Source: Microbacteriaceae bacterium
Lineage (GTDB): Bacteria; Actinomycetota; Actinomycetes; Actinomycetales; Microbacteriaceae
Reading direction: 5' to 3'
Length of the DNA: 64,000 nucleotides
Assembly (NCBI GenBank): GCA_009780695.1
Contig: WQZN01000007.1
Coordinates: 1 to 64,000 of the forward strand
The notes under the pieces are model-generated. The model worked only from the letters and a program-made list of their open reading frames with translations, was not told the origin of the DNA and made no database searches. This document shows, one piece after another, positions 31,939 through 43,284 of this stretch. The position numbers and the translations under genes were made by a program. Every line of letters starts with the position of its first letter. Positions within the stretch are counted from its first letter, which is position 1.

Positions 31939-33546
31939 ATGCCTGCTTCCCCCACCGTCGTCCTCAACGACCTCGCGTTCTCGTGGCCTGACGGCGAGTC
32001 CGTCCTCGACGGCGTCACGGGCGCCTTCGGCCGCGGCCGCACCGGCCTGATCGGCGCGAACGGCGCCGGCAAGTCCACCCTGCTGCGCCTCATCGCCGGG
32101 CACCTCGCGCCCACGGGTGGGACGGTCGCCGCGCCCGGCGCCGTCGACTACCTGCCGCAGCGCCTCACGCTCGACGCCGACGCCACGATCGCCGAACTGC
32201 TCGGCGTGCGCGAGACCGTGGCCGCCGTGCGCGCCGTCACGGCCGGCGACGCCTCCCCCGAGCTCTTCGACCTGATCGGCGTCGACGGCTGGGACCTCGA
32301 GGAGCGCTCGGCCGCCGCCCTCGCCCAGCTCGGCCTGCCGCCCGACCTCGACCGGCGCGTCGGCGAGCTCTCGGGCGGCGAGGCGATGCTGGTCGGCGTG
32401 CTCGGGGTGCAGCTGCGCCGGGCATCCGTCGCCCTCCTCGACGAGCCGACCAACAACCTCGACGGCACCGCCCGCGCACGGCTGTACCAGCTGGTCCGCG
32501 ACTGGCGCGGGGCGCTGATCGTCGTCAGCCACGACACCGAGCTGCTCGAGCTGATGGACGACACGGCCGAGCTGCGCGCCGGCTCGCTGACGGTCTTCGG
32601 CGGCCCGTTCAGCGAGTACCGCGCCTGGCTCGACGAGCAGCAGGCCGCCGCGCGGCAGGCGCTCGTCGCCGCCAAGCAGAAGCTGCGGGTCGAGAAGCGC
32701 GACCGCATCCGCGCCGACGCGAAGGTCGCCCGCAGCGCAGCCGATGGGCGCAAGAAGCGCGCCAACGGGGATTTCGGCAAGGCGATGTTCGACGCCATGA
32801 AGAACTCGGGCGAGAAATCGGGCGCGAAGATCCGCGGGCTGCACGCCGGCCGCGAGGCGGAGGCGCGCGCCGCGGTCGATGCCGCCGACCTGCTCGTGCG
32901 CGACGACGACCGCATCGCGATCCAGCTGCCCGACCCCGGGCTCGCACGGTCGCGGCGCGTCGCGGTGCTGCGCGGCGCGGACGGGCGCGAGTTCGTGATC
33001 CAGGGGCCCGAGCGCATCGCGCTGACCGGTGGCAACGGGGTCGGCAAGACGACGCTCATCGAGGCGATGATCGGGCGGGATGCCACGCACGAGGCATCCG
33101 CGCAGCCGCGTGCGACGGCCGAGCTCGCGACCGACCGCGTCGCCTACCTGCCCCAGCGCATCGACGACCTCGACGACGCGGCGACCGTGCTCGAGAACGT
33201 CGCCGTCCGCGCGCAGGGCGTCACGACGGGCGAGCTGCGGAACCGGCTCGCGCGGTTCCTCATCCGCGGCGGCGCCGTCGACCGGCCGGTGGAGTCGCTC
33301 TCGGGCGGCGAGCGGTTCCGGGTCGCCCTCGCACGGCTGCTGCTCGCCGACCCGCCCGCTCACCTGCTCGTGCTCGATGAGCCGACGAACAACCTCGACC
33401 TCGACTCGATCGACCGACTCGTCGAGGCGCTGTCGGCCTATCGGGGCGCTCTGCTCGTCGTGAGCCACGACCGCGGATTCCTCGGGCGCATCGGGCTCGA
33501 CGTGGAGCTGCGGCTCGAGGCATCCGGCCGCATCGCCCGCGTGTAG
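31939..33546 (+). CDS. ABC-F protein, probable antibiotic-resistance/ribosome-protection type
   Basis: A 535-aa soluble ATPase with two ABC domains and no membrane part. Walker A GANGAGKST is at residues 39-47 and GGNGVGKTT near 364; each domain has LSGGE and DEPTNNLD. The linker between them is long and basic (KQKLRVEKRDRIRADAKVA and on), as in ABC-F proteins that reach the peptidyl-transferase centre. The length fits the TlrC/OleB/Msr-like group, but the housekeeping EttA type cannot be fully excluded. The structured leader favours an inducible resistance role. It ends 6 nt from a convergent gene with no terminator. Confidence 0.88.
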   Translation: MPASPTVVLNDLAFSWPDGESVLDGVTGAFGRGRTGLIGANGAGKSTLLRLIAGHLAPTGGTVAAPGAVDYLPQRLTLDADATIAELLGVRETVAAVRAVTAGDASPELFDLIGVDGWDLEERSAAALAQLGLPPDLDRRVGELSGGEAMLVGVLGVQLRRASVALLDEPTNNLDGTARARLYQLVRDWRGALIVVSHDTELLELMDDTAELRAGSLTVFGGPFSEYRAWLDEQQAAARQALVAAKQKLRVEKRDRIRADAKVARSAADGRKKRANGDFGKAMFDAMKNSGEKSGAKIRGLHAGREAEARAAVDAADLLVRDDDRIAIQLPDPGLARSRRVAVLRGADGREFVIQGPERIALTGGNGVGKTTLIEAMIGRDATHEASAQPRATAELATDRVAYLPQRIDDLDDAATVLENVAVRAQGVTTGELRNRLARFLIRGGAVDRPVESLSGGERFRVALARLLLADPPAHLLVLDEPTNNLDLDSIDRLVEALSAYRGALLVVSHDRGFLGRIGLDVELRLEASGRIARV

Positions 33547-33552
33547 GCGCGC

Positions 33553-34128
33553 TCAGCCGCGCTGCAGCAGGCGGTAGATCAGCAGGCCGCCGAGTGCGAG
33601 CAGCGCGAGCACCCCGAGCGCGACGGCCGGCAGCCATGTGCCGTGCGGGGTGCCGCGCAGCCACAGCGCGACGGCGAGCAGCGCCTCGCACGGCACGGTG
33701 ATCGCCGCTGCGACGGCGAGCGGGCGGGCGAAGACCCGGACCGCGACGCGGGCGCGGACGGGGGTGATCGCGACGCGTGCGGCGAGGACCTGGGCGACGG
33801 CGATGCCGGCGAGCAGCACATAGGGATGCCACGCCGCACGTGCCGGCTCCGCGAGCTCGGACAGCGCCAGGCTCGCCATCGCGACCCAGGCGAGCGCCGG
33901 CCACGGCGAGAGCACGCCGCCGAGCGCGGCGAACAGGGCGATCCACCCCCAGGCGTCGCCGAGGTGCAGGAATGCGAGCGCGACCAGCAGGACGCCGAGT
34001 GCCGCGCGCACCGCGACGGCGGGGACCTCGCGCCCGGTGCCGGCCAGGGCGGCGCGGGGGGCGTGGACAAGACGGGTGGCGCGCTGCGGCAGGATCGCGC
34101 GAATGGCGCCGCCCACTCCGAGGCTCAT
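33553..34128 (-). CDS. Membrane protein of the MoxR-DUF58 operon, unknown function
   Basis: A 191-aa protein with about five membrane helices and an Arg-rich N-terminus. I do not recognise a named domain. The start ATG at 34128 overlaps the DUF58 stop (ATGA), so translation is coupled. Its place after MoxR and DUF58 suggests an envelope role with them. Actinobacterial versions of this operon often carry an additional membrane protein here. It is the last gene of the operon, and transcription faces the ABC-F gene. Confidence 0.8.
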   Translation of the reverse strand: MSLGVGGAIRAILPQRATRLVHAPRAALAGTGREVPAVAVRAALGVLLVALAFLHLGDAWGWIALFAALGGVLSPWPALAWVAMASLALSELAEPARAAWHPYVLLAGIAVAQVLAARVAITPVRARVAVRVFARPLAVAAAITVPCEALLAVALWLRGTPHGTWLPAVALGVLALLALGGLLIYRLLQRG

Positions 34129-35495
34129 CGGGTCGCCGCCAGGCCGGTGCGTCGTGGGCGGGCGAGGGCGAGCAGCTCCGCATCGCGGAGCACGTCGTCG
34201 CGGGCGACGCCCCAGGCCAGCACCTCGACGCCCGCGCCGCGCAGCCGCCCGAGCCTGCTGTGGCGCTGCATCATGACGAGCCGGTGCGCGAGCCGCCGCT
34301 CGCCGCTCAGGGTCGCGGTGCGCGGCGGCGGCAGCACGTCGACGGCGACGACGCGGTGCCCCGAGGCCGCCAGTCGCACAGCAGCGGCCTCCGCGCGATC
34401 GTCGAGGAAGGTCGAGAACAGGAAGACGGCCGAGCCCTGCGTCACGAGCGGCGGCCGGCGGCTCGCGTGGAAGGTGCCGACGGGGCCGGTGGCTGCGATC
34501 GTGCGCAGCAGACGATCGAGGTGGCGGCCGCCCGCACCCGGCGGCACGACCCGCGCGGGGCGGCCGAGGTCGGTGAAGCCCACGCGGTCGCCGACGCGCA
34601 CGAATCCGGCGGCGACCGCCGAAGCCGCCGAGCGCGCGATGTCGAGGGAGGTCGGACCGCTCGCCGCGGGGTCGAACCGCGCCCACGTCTCGACCTCTTC
34701 GCCCACGTCGTCACCCGTGTCGATGACGAGGAACACGGTCGCGTCGGCCTGCGCCTGCGTGCGGCGCACGTAGAGCTCGCCGGGGTCGCGGGCGAGGCGC
34801 GCCGTCGCCTTCCAGTCGATGCGGCGCAGCCGGTCGCCGGGGCGGAAGAGCGCGAGATCGTGGAAGTCGCCGCCGTCGCCGGGGCGCGACGAATTGTGGG
34901 CGCCCGTGAGCCCGGTCAGCCGGTGCGGCAGCGGCAGCGCCTCGATCGGGGTGAACGCCGGGTCGATGACGCGGTCGACGGGGATCGGCTCGCTGACATC
35001 CGACACGACCGCCGCCCCGGTGGCGACGAACCGCCAGTCGACGATGACCACGCGCTGCGGGCCCGAGTGCGGCGCGGGCACGCGGCCGCGCACCACGATC
35101 GGGTGCCCGGGGCGGGCGGCGAGGACGTGCGTGCGCGGGCGGATGCCCAACTCGAGCACCCGCAGCTGCACCGCCTCGACGCCCGGGGGCGTGTCGATCG
35201 CGATGCGGTAGCCGAGGGTCGCCTCGCGGGCCGACTCGTCGGCCGTGAGCTCCACGGCCGCAGGGGCGAGCGGCGCGGCATCCGTCGCCCGCTGCCCCGT
35301 CGCGGCGAGCGGTCGCCGGTCCCAGGCCCAGGCTGCGAGCAGCAGCAGCGGCAGGCCGATGACGACGACGTCGGCCCGCCCCGCGACGACCCCGCCGACG
35401 CACGCGATGAAGCCCACGAGCAGGGCGCCCGTCTGCGCCACGCCGAGCCGCCAACGGGGCGCGGTGCGGGCGGGTGGCGAGTCGGGCAGCGACAT
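34125..35495 (-). CDS. DUF58 domain protein
   Basis: A 456-aa protein with two N-terminal membrane helices (about residues 22-60) and a C-terminal DUF58 domain containing LRRIDWKATARL, the family hallmark, followed by a vWA-like region (FLVIDTGDD). DUF58 proteins pair with MoxR ATPases, which are thought to act as chaperones or metal-insertion factors. The start ATG overlaps the MoxR stop by one base (TGATG). The target is not known. Confidence 0.9.
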   Translation of the reverse strand: MSLPDSPPARTAPRWRLGVAQTGALLVGFIACVGGVVAGRADVVVIGLPLLLLAAWAWDRRPLAATGQRATDAAPLAPAAVELTADESAREATLGYRIAIDTPPGVEAVQLRVLELGIRPRTHVLAARPGHPIVVRGRVPAPHSGPQRVVIVDWRFVATGAAVVSDVSEPIPVDRVIDPAFTPIEALPLPHRLTGLTGAHNSSRPGDGGDFHDLALFRPGDRLRRIDWKATARLARDPGELYVRRTQAQADATVFLVIDTGDDVGEEVETWARFDPAASGPTSLDIARSAASAVAAGFVRVGDRVGFTDLGRPARVVPPGAGGRHLDRLLRTIAATGPVGTFHASRRPPLVTQGSAVFLFSTFLDDRAEAAAVRLAASGHRVVAVDVLPPPRTATLSGERRLAHRLVMMQRHSRLGRLRGAGVEVLAWGVARDDVLRDAELLALARPRRTGLAATR

Positions 35496-36472
35496 CAGAC
35501 GCGCGCGCCGACGGCGGGCGGCCCGGCGACCTCGGAGACGAGGGCGGTGACGACGTCGCGGGGATTGACCCCGGTCGCCCACGCCTGTGCGTTCAGCGAG
35601 AGGCGGTGCGCGAGCACCGGCACGGCCACCGCTTTGATGTCGTCGGGGGTGACGAAGTCGCGGCCGGCGATCACGGCGCGGGCCCGGGCGACCAGCATGA
35701 GCCCCTGGGAGCCGCGCGGGGACGCGCCGACCTGGACGGCGGAATGCGAACGGGTCGCGGCGGCGAGGTCGACGCAGTAGCGGGCGATGTCGGCGTCGAC
35801 GTGCACCGCTTCGACGCCGGCCTGCATCGCGGCGAGGGTGGCAGCGTCGACGACCGGCTCGACGGTGGCCACCTCGTGCCGCCGCGCCACGCGGGCCAGC
35901 AGAACCTGGGCCTCCCCGTCGCGGCCGGGGTAGCCGACCGACAGGCGCACCATGAACCGGTCGAGCTGGGCCTCGGGCAGCGCGTAGGTGCCCTCGAACT
36001 CGATCGGGTTGCTGGTCGCGATGACGTGGAACGGCCGGGGCAGCGGATAGCTCGCCCCCTCGACCGTGACCTGGCCCTCGGCCATCGCCTCGAGCAGGGC
36101 GGACTGTGTCTTCGGCGCGGTGCGGTTGATCTCGTCCGCCAGGAAGAGGCCGGTGAACACGGGCCCCTGCCGGAACACGAACTCGCCGGTCGACGGCTGG
36201 TAGACGAACGAGCCCGTGATGTCCGAGGGCAGCAGATCGGGGGTGCACTGCAGGCGCCGGAACGACAGGCCGAGCGCGGTGGCGATGCTGCGCGCCGCGA
36301 GGGTCTTCCCGAGCCCGGGCACGTCTTCGAACAGCACGTGGCCACCCGCGAGGATCGCCGCCAGCGCCGTCGTGAGCGGCTCCCGCATTCCGACCACGAC
36401 CGTTCCCACCCTGTCCAGCACCTCGTTCGCGAGGCGCGAGATCTCCGATACGGACAACTCGGATTCAGTCAT
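35495..36472 (-). CDS. MoxR-family AAA+ ATPase
   Basis: A 325-aa AAA+ ATPase. Walker A is VPGLGKTLA (about residues 55-63), Walker B is FLADEINR, and it has the sensor and arginine-finger region EGTYALPEAQLDRFMVR. MoxR proteins form rings and act with DUF58/vWA partners in protein maturation or stress resistance. It lies between a two-helix membrane protein upstream (64-nt gap) and the coupled DUF58 gene. Confidence 0.93.
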   Translation of the reverse strand: MTESELSVSEISRLANEVLDRVGTVVVGMREPLTTALAAILAGGHVLFEDVPGLGKTLAARSIATALGLSFRRLQCTPDLLPSDITGSFVYQPSTGEFVFRQGPVFTGLFLADEINRTAPKTQSALLEAMAEGQVTVEGASYPLPRPFHVIATSNPIEFEGTYALPEAQLDRFMVRLSVGYPGRDGEAQVLLARVARRHEVATVEPVVDAATLAAMQAGVEAVHVDADIARYCVDLAAATRSHSAVQVGASPRGSQGLMLVARARAVIAGRDFVTPDDIKAVAVPVLAHRLSLNAQAWATGVNPRDVVTALVSEVAGPPAVGARV

Positions 36473-36536
36473 GGGGCTCTCTTTCAGCGCGGCGTTGCGG
36501 TGGGGCGGGTGGTGCAGCTGGTTCGGCCGTCGGCGC

Positions 36537-37028
36537 TCAGTCGCGCCGGACCGGCGGGTCGAGACGGTCGAGCGCGTCGAGACAGGCGAGCAGCTCGCGT
36601 TGCGACGGCATAGTCGCCACGTTACTGGCGTGCAGGGTCAGATAGGCGGGCTCGCCGATCAGCGCCACCACGCGGTCGCGGTCGGATGCCGCGTCGAGGT
36701 CGAGTCGGTGCCGCTCCAGCCTCTGCGCCGCGAGGTGCCGCACCCGGTCCACGGCGCGCGGCTGCACGCGCCCGCGTCGCCCGGCGATCGCCCAGCCGAG
36801 CAGCTGCACGTCGTCGCGCGCGCCGACCGCCGTCTCGGGCAGACGGCTGGGCCACACCGGATCCTCGATGTGCGGCAGCGCACGCCAGACGAACACGCCG
36901 GCGGCCGCGACGATGCCGACCGGTGCCGCCCACCACGGCGACGCACCGAAGTACCAGACGGCGCCACCCGCGAGCAGGCCGACGATGATCGCGGGCGCGA
37001 GCCGCGAGCCGGTCCACAGCCTCCTCAT
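36537..37028 (-). CDS. Two-helix membrane protein of the MoxR operon, unknown function
   Basis: A 163-aa protein with two membrane helices near the N-terminus (about residues 12-31 and 33-51) and a basic cytoplasmic region with RRGRVQPRAVDRVRHLAAQRL. I do not recognise the family. Many actinobacterial MoxR operons carry DUF4350 at this position, but this protein is much shorter and the match is not obvious. The start ATG overlaps the DUF4129 gene stop by 4 nt. It is probably part of the same membrane assembly. Confidence 0.8.
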   Translation of the reverse strand: MRRLWTGSRLAPAIIVGLLAGGAVWYFGASPWWAAPVGIVAAAGVFVWRALPHIEDPVWPSRLPETAVGARDDVQLLGWAIAGRRGRVQPRAVDRVRHLAAQRLERHRLDLDAASDRDRVVALIGEPAYLTLHASNVATMPSQRELLACLDALDRLDPPVRRD

Positions 37029-37743
37029 CGGCGCCGGCCGATCGCGGGCTCGTGCCACGAGGCGAGCAGACGGGTGACGGCGTCGTGCGCGAGCGCGACA
37101 TCCCGCGAGGTGATGGGATGTCCCCCGAAGCGCACCGACTGATACACGTCGACCAGCTCGCGGGCCGCGCCCCCGTCGGCGTGCACCCGGGTGAGCACGC
37201 GCGTGGTGAACTCGGTCGGCGTCTCGGCGGCCCGGCGCTGCACGCCCGAGATCTCGGCGGCCTCCTGGAGGCCGAGCCACGCGCGCACGACGGCGTCCGA
37301 GGGCTCGCGTTCCTCTTCGAGCGCGTCGAGGGCGAGCTGCAGCCCGTGACGCATCACCGGCGCGGCGGCGTCGGCTTCGTCCTCGACCACGGCCGAGGTC
37401 TCGATCTCGGCCGGCTCGAGCGAGCCCAGGGCCGGCGGGTGCGCGCGCCGCAGCCGGGCGCGGATGACGCGCAGCACGAGATAGAGCACGAGAGCCGCGA
37501 GCAGGGCGCCGATCACGGCGAGGACGATCATGACCAGCGGGCCCCCGCCGCCCCGCCCGACGGGCGGCTGCGTCGGGCCGCTCGTCTGCGGCGGCTGCGT
37601 CATGGGCGGGGCGCTCGGCGCGCTGAGGCCCGGCGCCCAGATGGGGCCGGTGAAGACGGGGGCGCCGCCGAAGATGACGGCGGCGACCAGCACGAGGCCG
37701 AGCACGAGGCACCCGATCAGCGTGGCGGGTGCGCCCGCTCGCT

Positions 37744-37747
<4 letters not shown>
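37025..37747 (-). CDS. DUF4129 membrane protein
   Basis: A 240-aa protein: N-terminal helix (about 9-28), a Pro/Gly-rich extracytoplasmic stretch, a second helix (about 70-95), then a cytoplasmic DUF4129-like domain containing [34 protein letters not shown]4129 is found at the C-terminus of transglutaminase-like envelope proteins and in MoxR operons. The GTG start overlaps the uvrB stop by 4 nt, so it is translationally coupled to the repair gene. Confidence 0.88.
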
Positions 37748-39810
<2,063 letters not shown>

Positions 39811-39816
39811 TCCCCC

Positions 39817-39838
39817 AGTCTAGGAAGCACCCCCGACA
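39817..39838 (-). promoter_or_regulatory. uvrB promoter of RecA-independent DNA-damage type
   Basis: On the minus strand TGTCGGGG-N8-TAGACT, 6 nt before the uvrB ATG. The TAG of the -10 is the cydDC stop codon, so the promoter is embedded in the end of the upstream gene. Confidence 0.7.
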
Positions 39839-42800
39839 TTGAGCGGGGCGGCGGATGCCTCGCCCAGCCGCACCTCGATCGCCCCCGGCCGCGGCCGCTC
39901 GTCGTGGGTCACGAGCACCTGGGTCCTGTCGCGCAGGGCGCGGCCGACATCCGCCAGCAAGGCGGTCGCCGCCTCATCGTCGAGGTGCGCCGTCGGCTCG
40001 TCGAGCAGTACGACGTCGGCGCCCGCGAGCAGGGTGCGCGCCACCGCCACGCGCTGCCGCTGCCCGCCCGAGAGGAACGAGCCGGCGGCGCCGATCGGCG
40101 TGTCGAGACCGAGCGGGAGCGCCTCGAGCAGGGGCCCCAGGCCGACCGCATCGAGGGCGCCGGTGAGCTCGGCATCCGTCGGTCGCTCTTCCCGGCCGCG
40201 CGCGATCGAGAGATTGCCGCGCAGCGTCGAGTCGAAGAGGTGGCCCTCCTGCGGGCACCACGCGACGCGGCGGCGCAGGGCGTCCGGGTCGAGCGCGGCC
40301 GCGTCGACGCCGTCGAGCCGGTACTCCCCCGCCGTCGGCGCGAGGTAGCGCAGCAGCACGCCGAGCAGCGTCGTCTTGCCGCTGCCCGACGGGCCCGTGA
40401 CCAGCACGGTGTCGCCGGGGCCGGCCGCGAGACCGATGCCCGAGAAGACGTCGCGCTGCGTATGCGGGTAGCGGAATGCGACGCCGTCGAGGCGGATGTC
40501 GCGCACCCGGTCGACCATGCGTCCGGGTTCCTCGGCATCGGCGGCGTCCGCCGCGGCCGTGACGGGTGCGATGCGCCCGAGCACCTGCGCCAGCTCGGGC
40601 CAGCGCTGCATGGCCCCCACGGTCTCGAGCAGCGGCTCGATGAGCGCGAGCGGCGTGAGGGCCAGCACCGCGACCACCGGGGTCGAGACCAGGTGATGAG
40701 CCACCGGCCCGGCGCCCAGCGCGACCATCGCGGCGGCGACGGCCGAGCAGGCGGCGATCACGATGCCGGCGCCCGCGCCGAGCGCGCTCGCCGAGCGTTT
40801 CGCGGTCGCGGCGGCGCGGGCGTCGAGAGCCGAGAGCGCGCTCAGCTCGGGGGCTGCCGCGCCGTTCGCCGCGAGGTCGTCGCGCGCCTGCAGCAGCGCG
40901 GCGGTGCGTCGCAGCACGAGCGATCTGCCCCGGTCCCTGGCCCGCGTCGCCCGGGCATCCGCTGCCACCGCGACGTAGCCGCCGCCCGCCACCGCGACGA
41001 TGCATGCCGCGAGCAGCATGAGACCGGCGGGCAGCCAGAGGACCCACAGGGCGACGACCGCGCCCGCCGCGGCGAGCACGCCCGAGAAGAACGGGATCAC
41101 CACCCGGGGCGCGAGGTCGCGCACCCGGTCGCCGTCGCCGACGAGCCGGTCGAGCGTGTTCGCCGGCGTCAGCTGCACGCGGCCGGCGGGCCCTTGCGCT
41201 GCGAGGCCGCGCCACAGCCGCATGCGCAGCTCGGTGAGGGCGGCGAAGACGGCGTCGTGCGTGACGAGCCGCTCGGCGTAGCGCAGGGCCGCGCGGCCGA
41301 TGCCGAAGAAGCGCACGCCGACGATCGCGACCTCGAGGAACAGGATCGGCGGATGCTCCGCAGCCCGCACGATGAGCCAGCCCGAGAGCGCGGTGAGCGC
41401 CACGGCGAACAGCGCCGCGATGCCGCCGAGCCCGATGGCGCCGAGCATCTTCCCGGCCGCCGGGGCGAGCACGCGCCGCAGCTCGGCGATGCCGCCGTCC
41501 GACGACTCGGCGGCTCCCCCATGCCGAGGCGCATCGGTGCGAAGGTCTGTGCCCGGTCCCCCGTCGTCGGTCGTCACTTGTGCACGGTGCGAGCCGCCGG
41601 CACTGTGCGCTTCTGCCGACCGGGGTTGGGAGCCGACGGAGTGGTCGTCAGAAGTGGCGGCTTCGGAAGGTCCCGACTGTGCACGTGTGACGACCGGCCG
41701 AGGAAGGGCGTCGGTCCCGGCCCACGCGTCGGCGTCGGTGCCGTCGTCGCCACCGGGGCGCATCGGCACGATCCGGTCGGCGAGGGTGCGCAGCTCCGGG
41801 TCGTGCGACGCGATGACGACGGCGACGCCACGGGCGGCGAGGCCCGTGATCTCGGCGCGCACGAGCGCGGCCGAGACCTCGTCGAGGTGCGCGGTCGGCT
41901 CGTCGAGCAGGGCGGCCCGGGCGCCGGCATCCACCCGGGCGAGAACGCGGGCGAATGCCAGCCGGCGCTGCTCCCCCGGCGACATGCGCGCCGGGTCGGC
42001 GTCGGGCAGGCCGAGGCGGACGAGCAGAGCGGATGCCTCGTCCGCCCCGGCTCCGTACGCCGCGAGCTCGCCCGCGGCCGTCTCGCGCGCGAACTGCGGG
42101 TGCTGCGGCAGGAAGGCGAGCTGGGCGGGCGGCGCGATCGAGCCCGTGACGGATGCCCCGTCCGCGAGCCCCGCGCCGCGCCCGGCCAGCACGCGCAGCA
42201 CGGTCGACTTCCCGGATCCGCTCGCGCCGTCGAGCGCGACCACTTCCCCTTCGGACGCCGTGAACGACAGGCCCGAGACGGCGGCCTCGCCGCGGCCGCC
42301 GTGCCGCACGGTGAGTCCGGACACGGTGACGCCGCTCGGCGCGACCGAGCGCGCGAGCGCCGTGGACGGCGCCGGCGCCTCGAGGGCATCCTGTACCCGC
42401 GTGCGCGCCTCGAGCCCGGTCTGCGAGGCGTGGAACGCTGCGCCGATGTCGCGGAACGGCGTGTAGCACTCGGGCGCGAGCAGCAGCGCGAGCAGGCCGG
42501 CCTCGAGCGGCATGGTGCCGTTCACGAGCCGCACGCCGACGAAGACGGCGACGATCGCCACCGAGAGCGTCGCGATGAGCTCGAGAGCGAGCGACGACAG
42601 GAATGCGACGCGCAGCACTCCGAGCGACGAGACGCGCCACTCGTCCGAGAGCGACCGCAGGGCGCGACTCTGCTCGCGCACGCGCCCCAGGCCGATCAGC
42701 ACCGGCAGTCCGCGCGCGAGCTCGACCATGTGGTCGGAGAGGCGGCCGAGAGCGGTCGTCGCGGCGGCGACCGACGCGCGCGTGTGCAGGCCGATGAGCG

Positions 42801-43284
42801 CCATGAACACGGGGATGAGCGGCAGCGTCAGCACGACGACAAGGGCCGAGACCCAGTCCGCGAACAGGATCCGCACGCCGATCAGCAGCGGCACGACCGC
42901 CGCGCCGACCAGGGTCGGCAGAAAGACCGTGTAGTAGCGGTCGAGCTCGTCGAGGCCCGTCGTCACCAGGGCCGTCGTCGCGCCGACCGAGCCGCGACCG
43001 TCGGCGACGGCGCGATCGAGCACGTGAGTGCGCAATTTCTCTTTGACGCCGAGCGACACCCGCGCGGAGGCCGCCTGCAACGCCCACGATGAGGCGCCGC
43101 GCAGCAGCGCCCCGAGCAGGCCGAGCCAGACGGCCGAGCGCCAGGCATCCGTATGCCCCAGCAGTGCCGCGAGCCCGACGGCCACCGCCTGCGCGACCAG
43201 CACCAGGCCCGCGGCCTTGACGGCCCCGAGCAGCCCGAGCAGATACAGCGCGGGCCGCCCGAGGTCGGCGATGACGGGCTTCAC
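39820..43284 (-). CDS. cydDC: Fused CydDC, ABC exporter for cytochrome bd assembly
   Basis: A 1154-aa protein that joins two half-transporters, each a membrane domain plus ATPase. The N-terminal half is CydD-like (helices about 15-310, P-loop GASGSGKST), the C-terminal half CydC-like (P-loop GPSGSGKTT, LSGGQRQRVAVARTLL). CydDC exports thiols or heme-related compounds needed to assemble cytochrome bd. The halves are joined by a linker of about 85 residues rich in Ser, Asp and Gly, encoded largely by two repeat units. The GTG start overlaps the cydB stop by 4 nt. Fusion of the two genes is known in streptomycetes. Confidence 0.95.
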   Translation of the reverse strand: MKPVIADLGRPALYLLGLLGAVKAAGLVLVAQAVAVGLAALLGHTDAWRSAVWLGLLGALLRGASSWALQAASARVSLGVKEKLRTHVLDRAVADGRGSVGATTALVTTGLDELDRYYTVFLPTLVGAAVVPLLIGVRILFADWVSALVVVLTLPLIPVFMALIGLHTRASVAAATTALGRLSDHMVELARGLPVLIGLGRVREQSRALRSLSDEWRVSSLGVLRVAFLSSLALELIATLSVAIVAVFVGVRLVNGTMPLEAGLLALLLAPECYTPFRDIGAAFHASQTGLEARTRVQDALEAPAPSTALARSVAPSGVTVSGLTVRHGGRGEAAVSGLSFTASEGEVVALDGASGSGKSTVLRVLAGRGAGLADGASVTGSIAPPAQLAFLPQHPQFARETAAGELAAYGAGADEASALLVRLGLPDADPARMSPGEQRRLAFARVLARVDAGARAALLDEPTAHLDEVSAALVRAEITGLAARGVAVVIASHDPELRTLADRIVPMRPGGDDGTDADAWAGTDALPRPVVTRAQSGPSEAATSDDHSVGSQPRSAEAHSAGGSHRAQVTTDDGGPGTDLRTDAPRHGGAAESSDGGIAELRRVLAPAAGKMLGAIGLGGIAALFAVALTALSGWLIVRAAEHPPILFLEVAIVGVRFFGIGRAALRYAERLVTHDAVFAALTELRMRLWRGLAAQGPAGRVQLTPANTLDRLVGDGDRVRDLAPRVVIPFFSGVLAAAGAVVALWVLWLPAGLMLLAACIVAVAGGGYVAVAADARATRARDRGRSLVLRRTAALLQARDDLAANGAAAPELSALSALDARAAATAKRSASALGAGAGIVIAACSAVAAAMVALGAGPVAHHLVSTPVVAVLALTPLALIEPLLETVGAMQRWPELAQVLGRIAPVTAAADAADAEEPGRMVDRVRDIRLDGVAFRYPHTQRDVFSGIGLAAGPGDTVLVTGPSGSGKTTLLGVLLRYLAPTAGEYRLDGVDAAALDPDALRRRVAWCPQEGHLFDSTLRGNLSIARGREERPTDAELTGALDAVGLGPLLEALPLGLDTPIGAAGSFLSGGQRQRVAVARTLLAGADVVLLDEPTAHLDDEAATALLADVGRALRDRTQVLVTHDERPRPGAIEVRLGEASAAPLNVGGAS
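41568..41622. repeat. 55-nt repeat unit in the CydD-CydC linker, copy 1
   Basis: It begins CGGTCGTCAC and ends CTGCCGACCG. It lies in inverted orientation to the unit at 41643-41696, 20 nt away. Translated on the minus strand, it gives a Ser/Ala/His-rich stretch of the linker. Confidence 0.65.
41643..41696. repeat. 54-nt repeat unit in the CydD-CydC linker, copy 2
   Basis: On the minus strand it begins CGGTCGTCAC and ends TTCTGACGACC. The terminal 8-10 bases and the GTGCAC block agree with the first unit read on the plus strand; the middle diverges. Size and ends also resemble the pair at 57427-57552. Confidence 0.65.
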
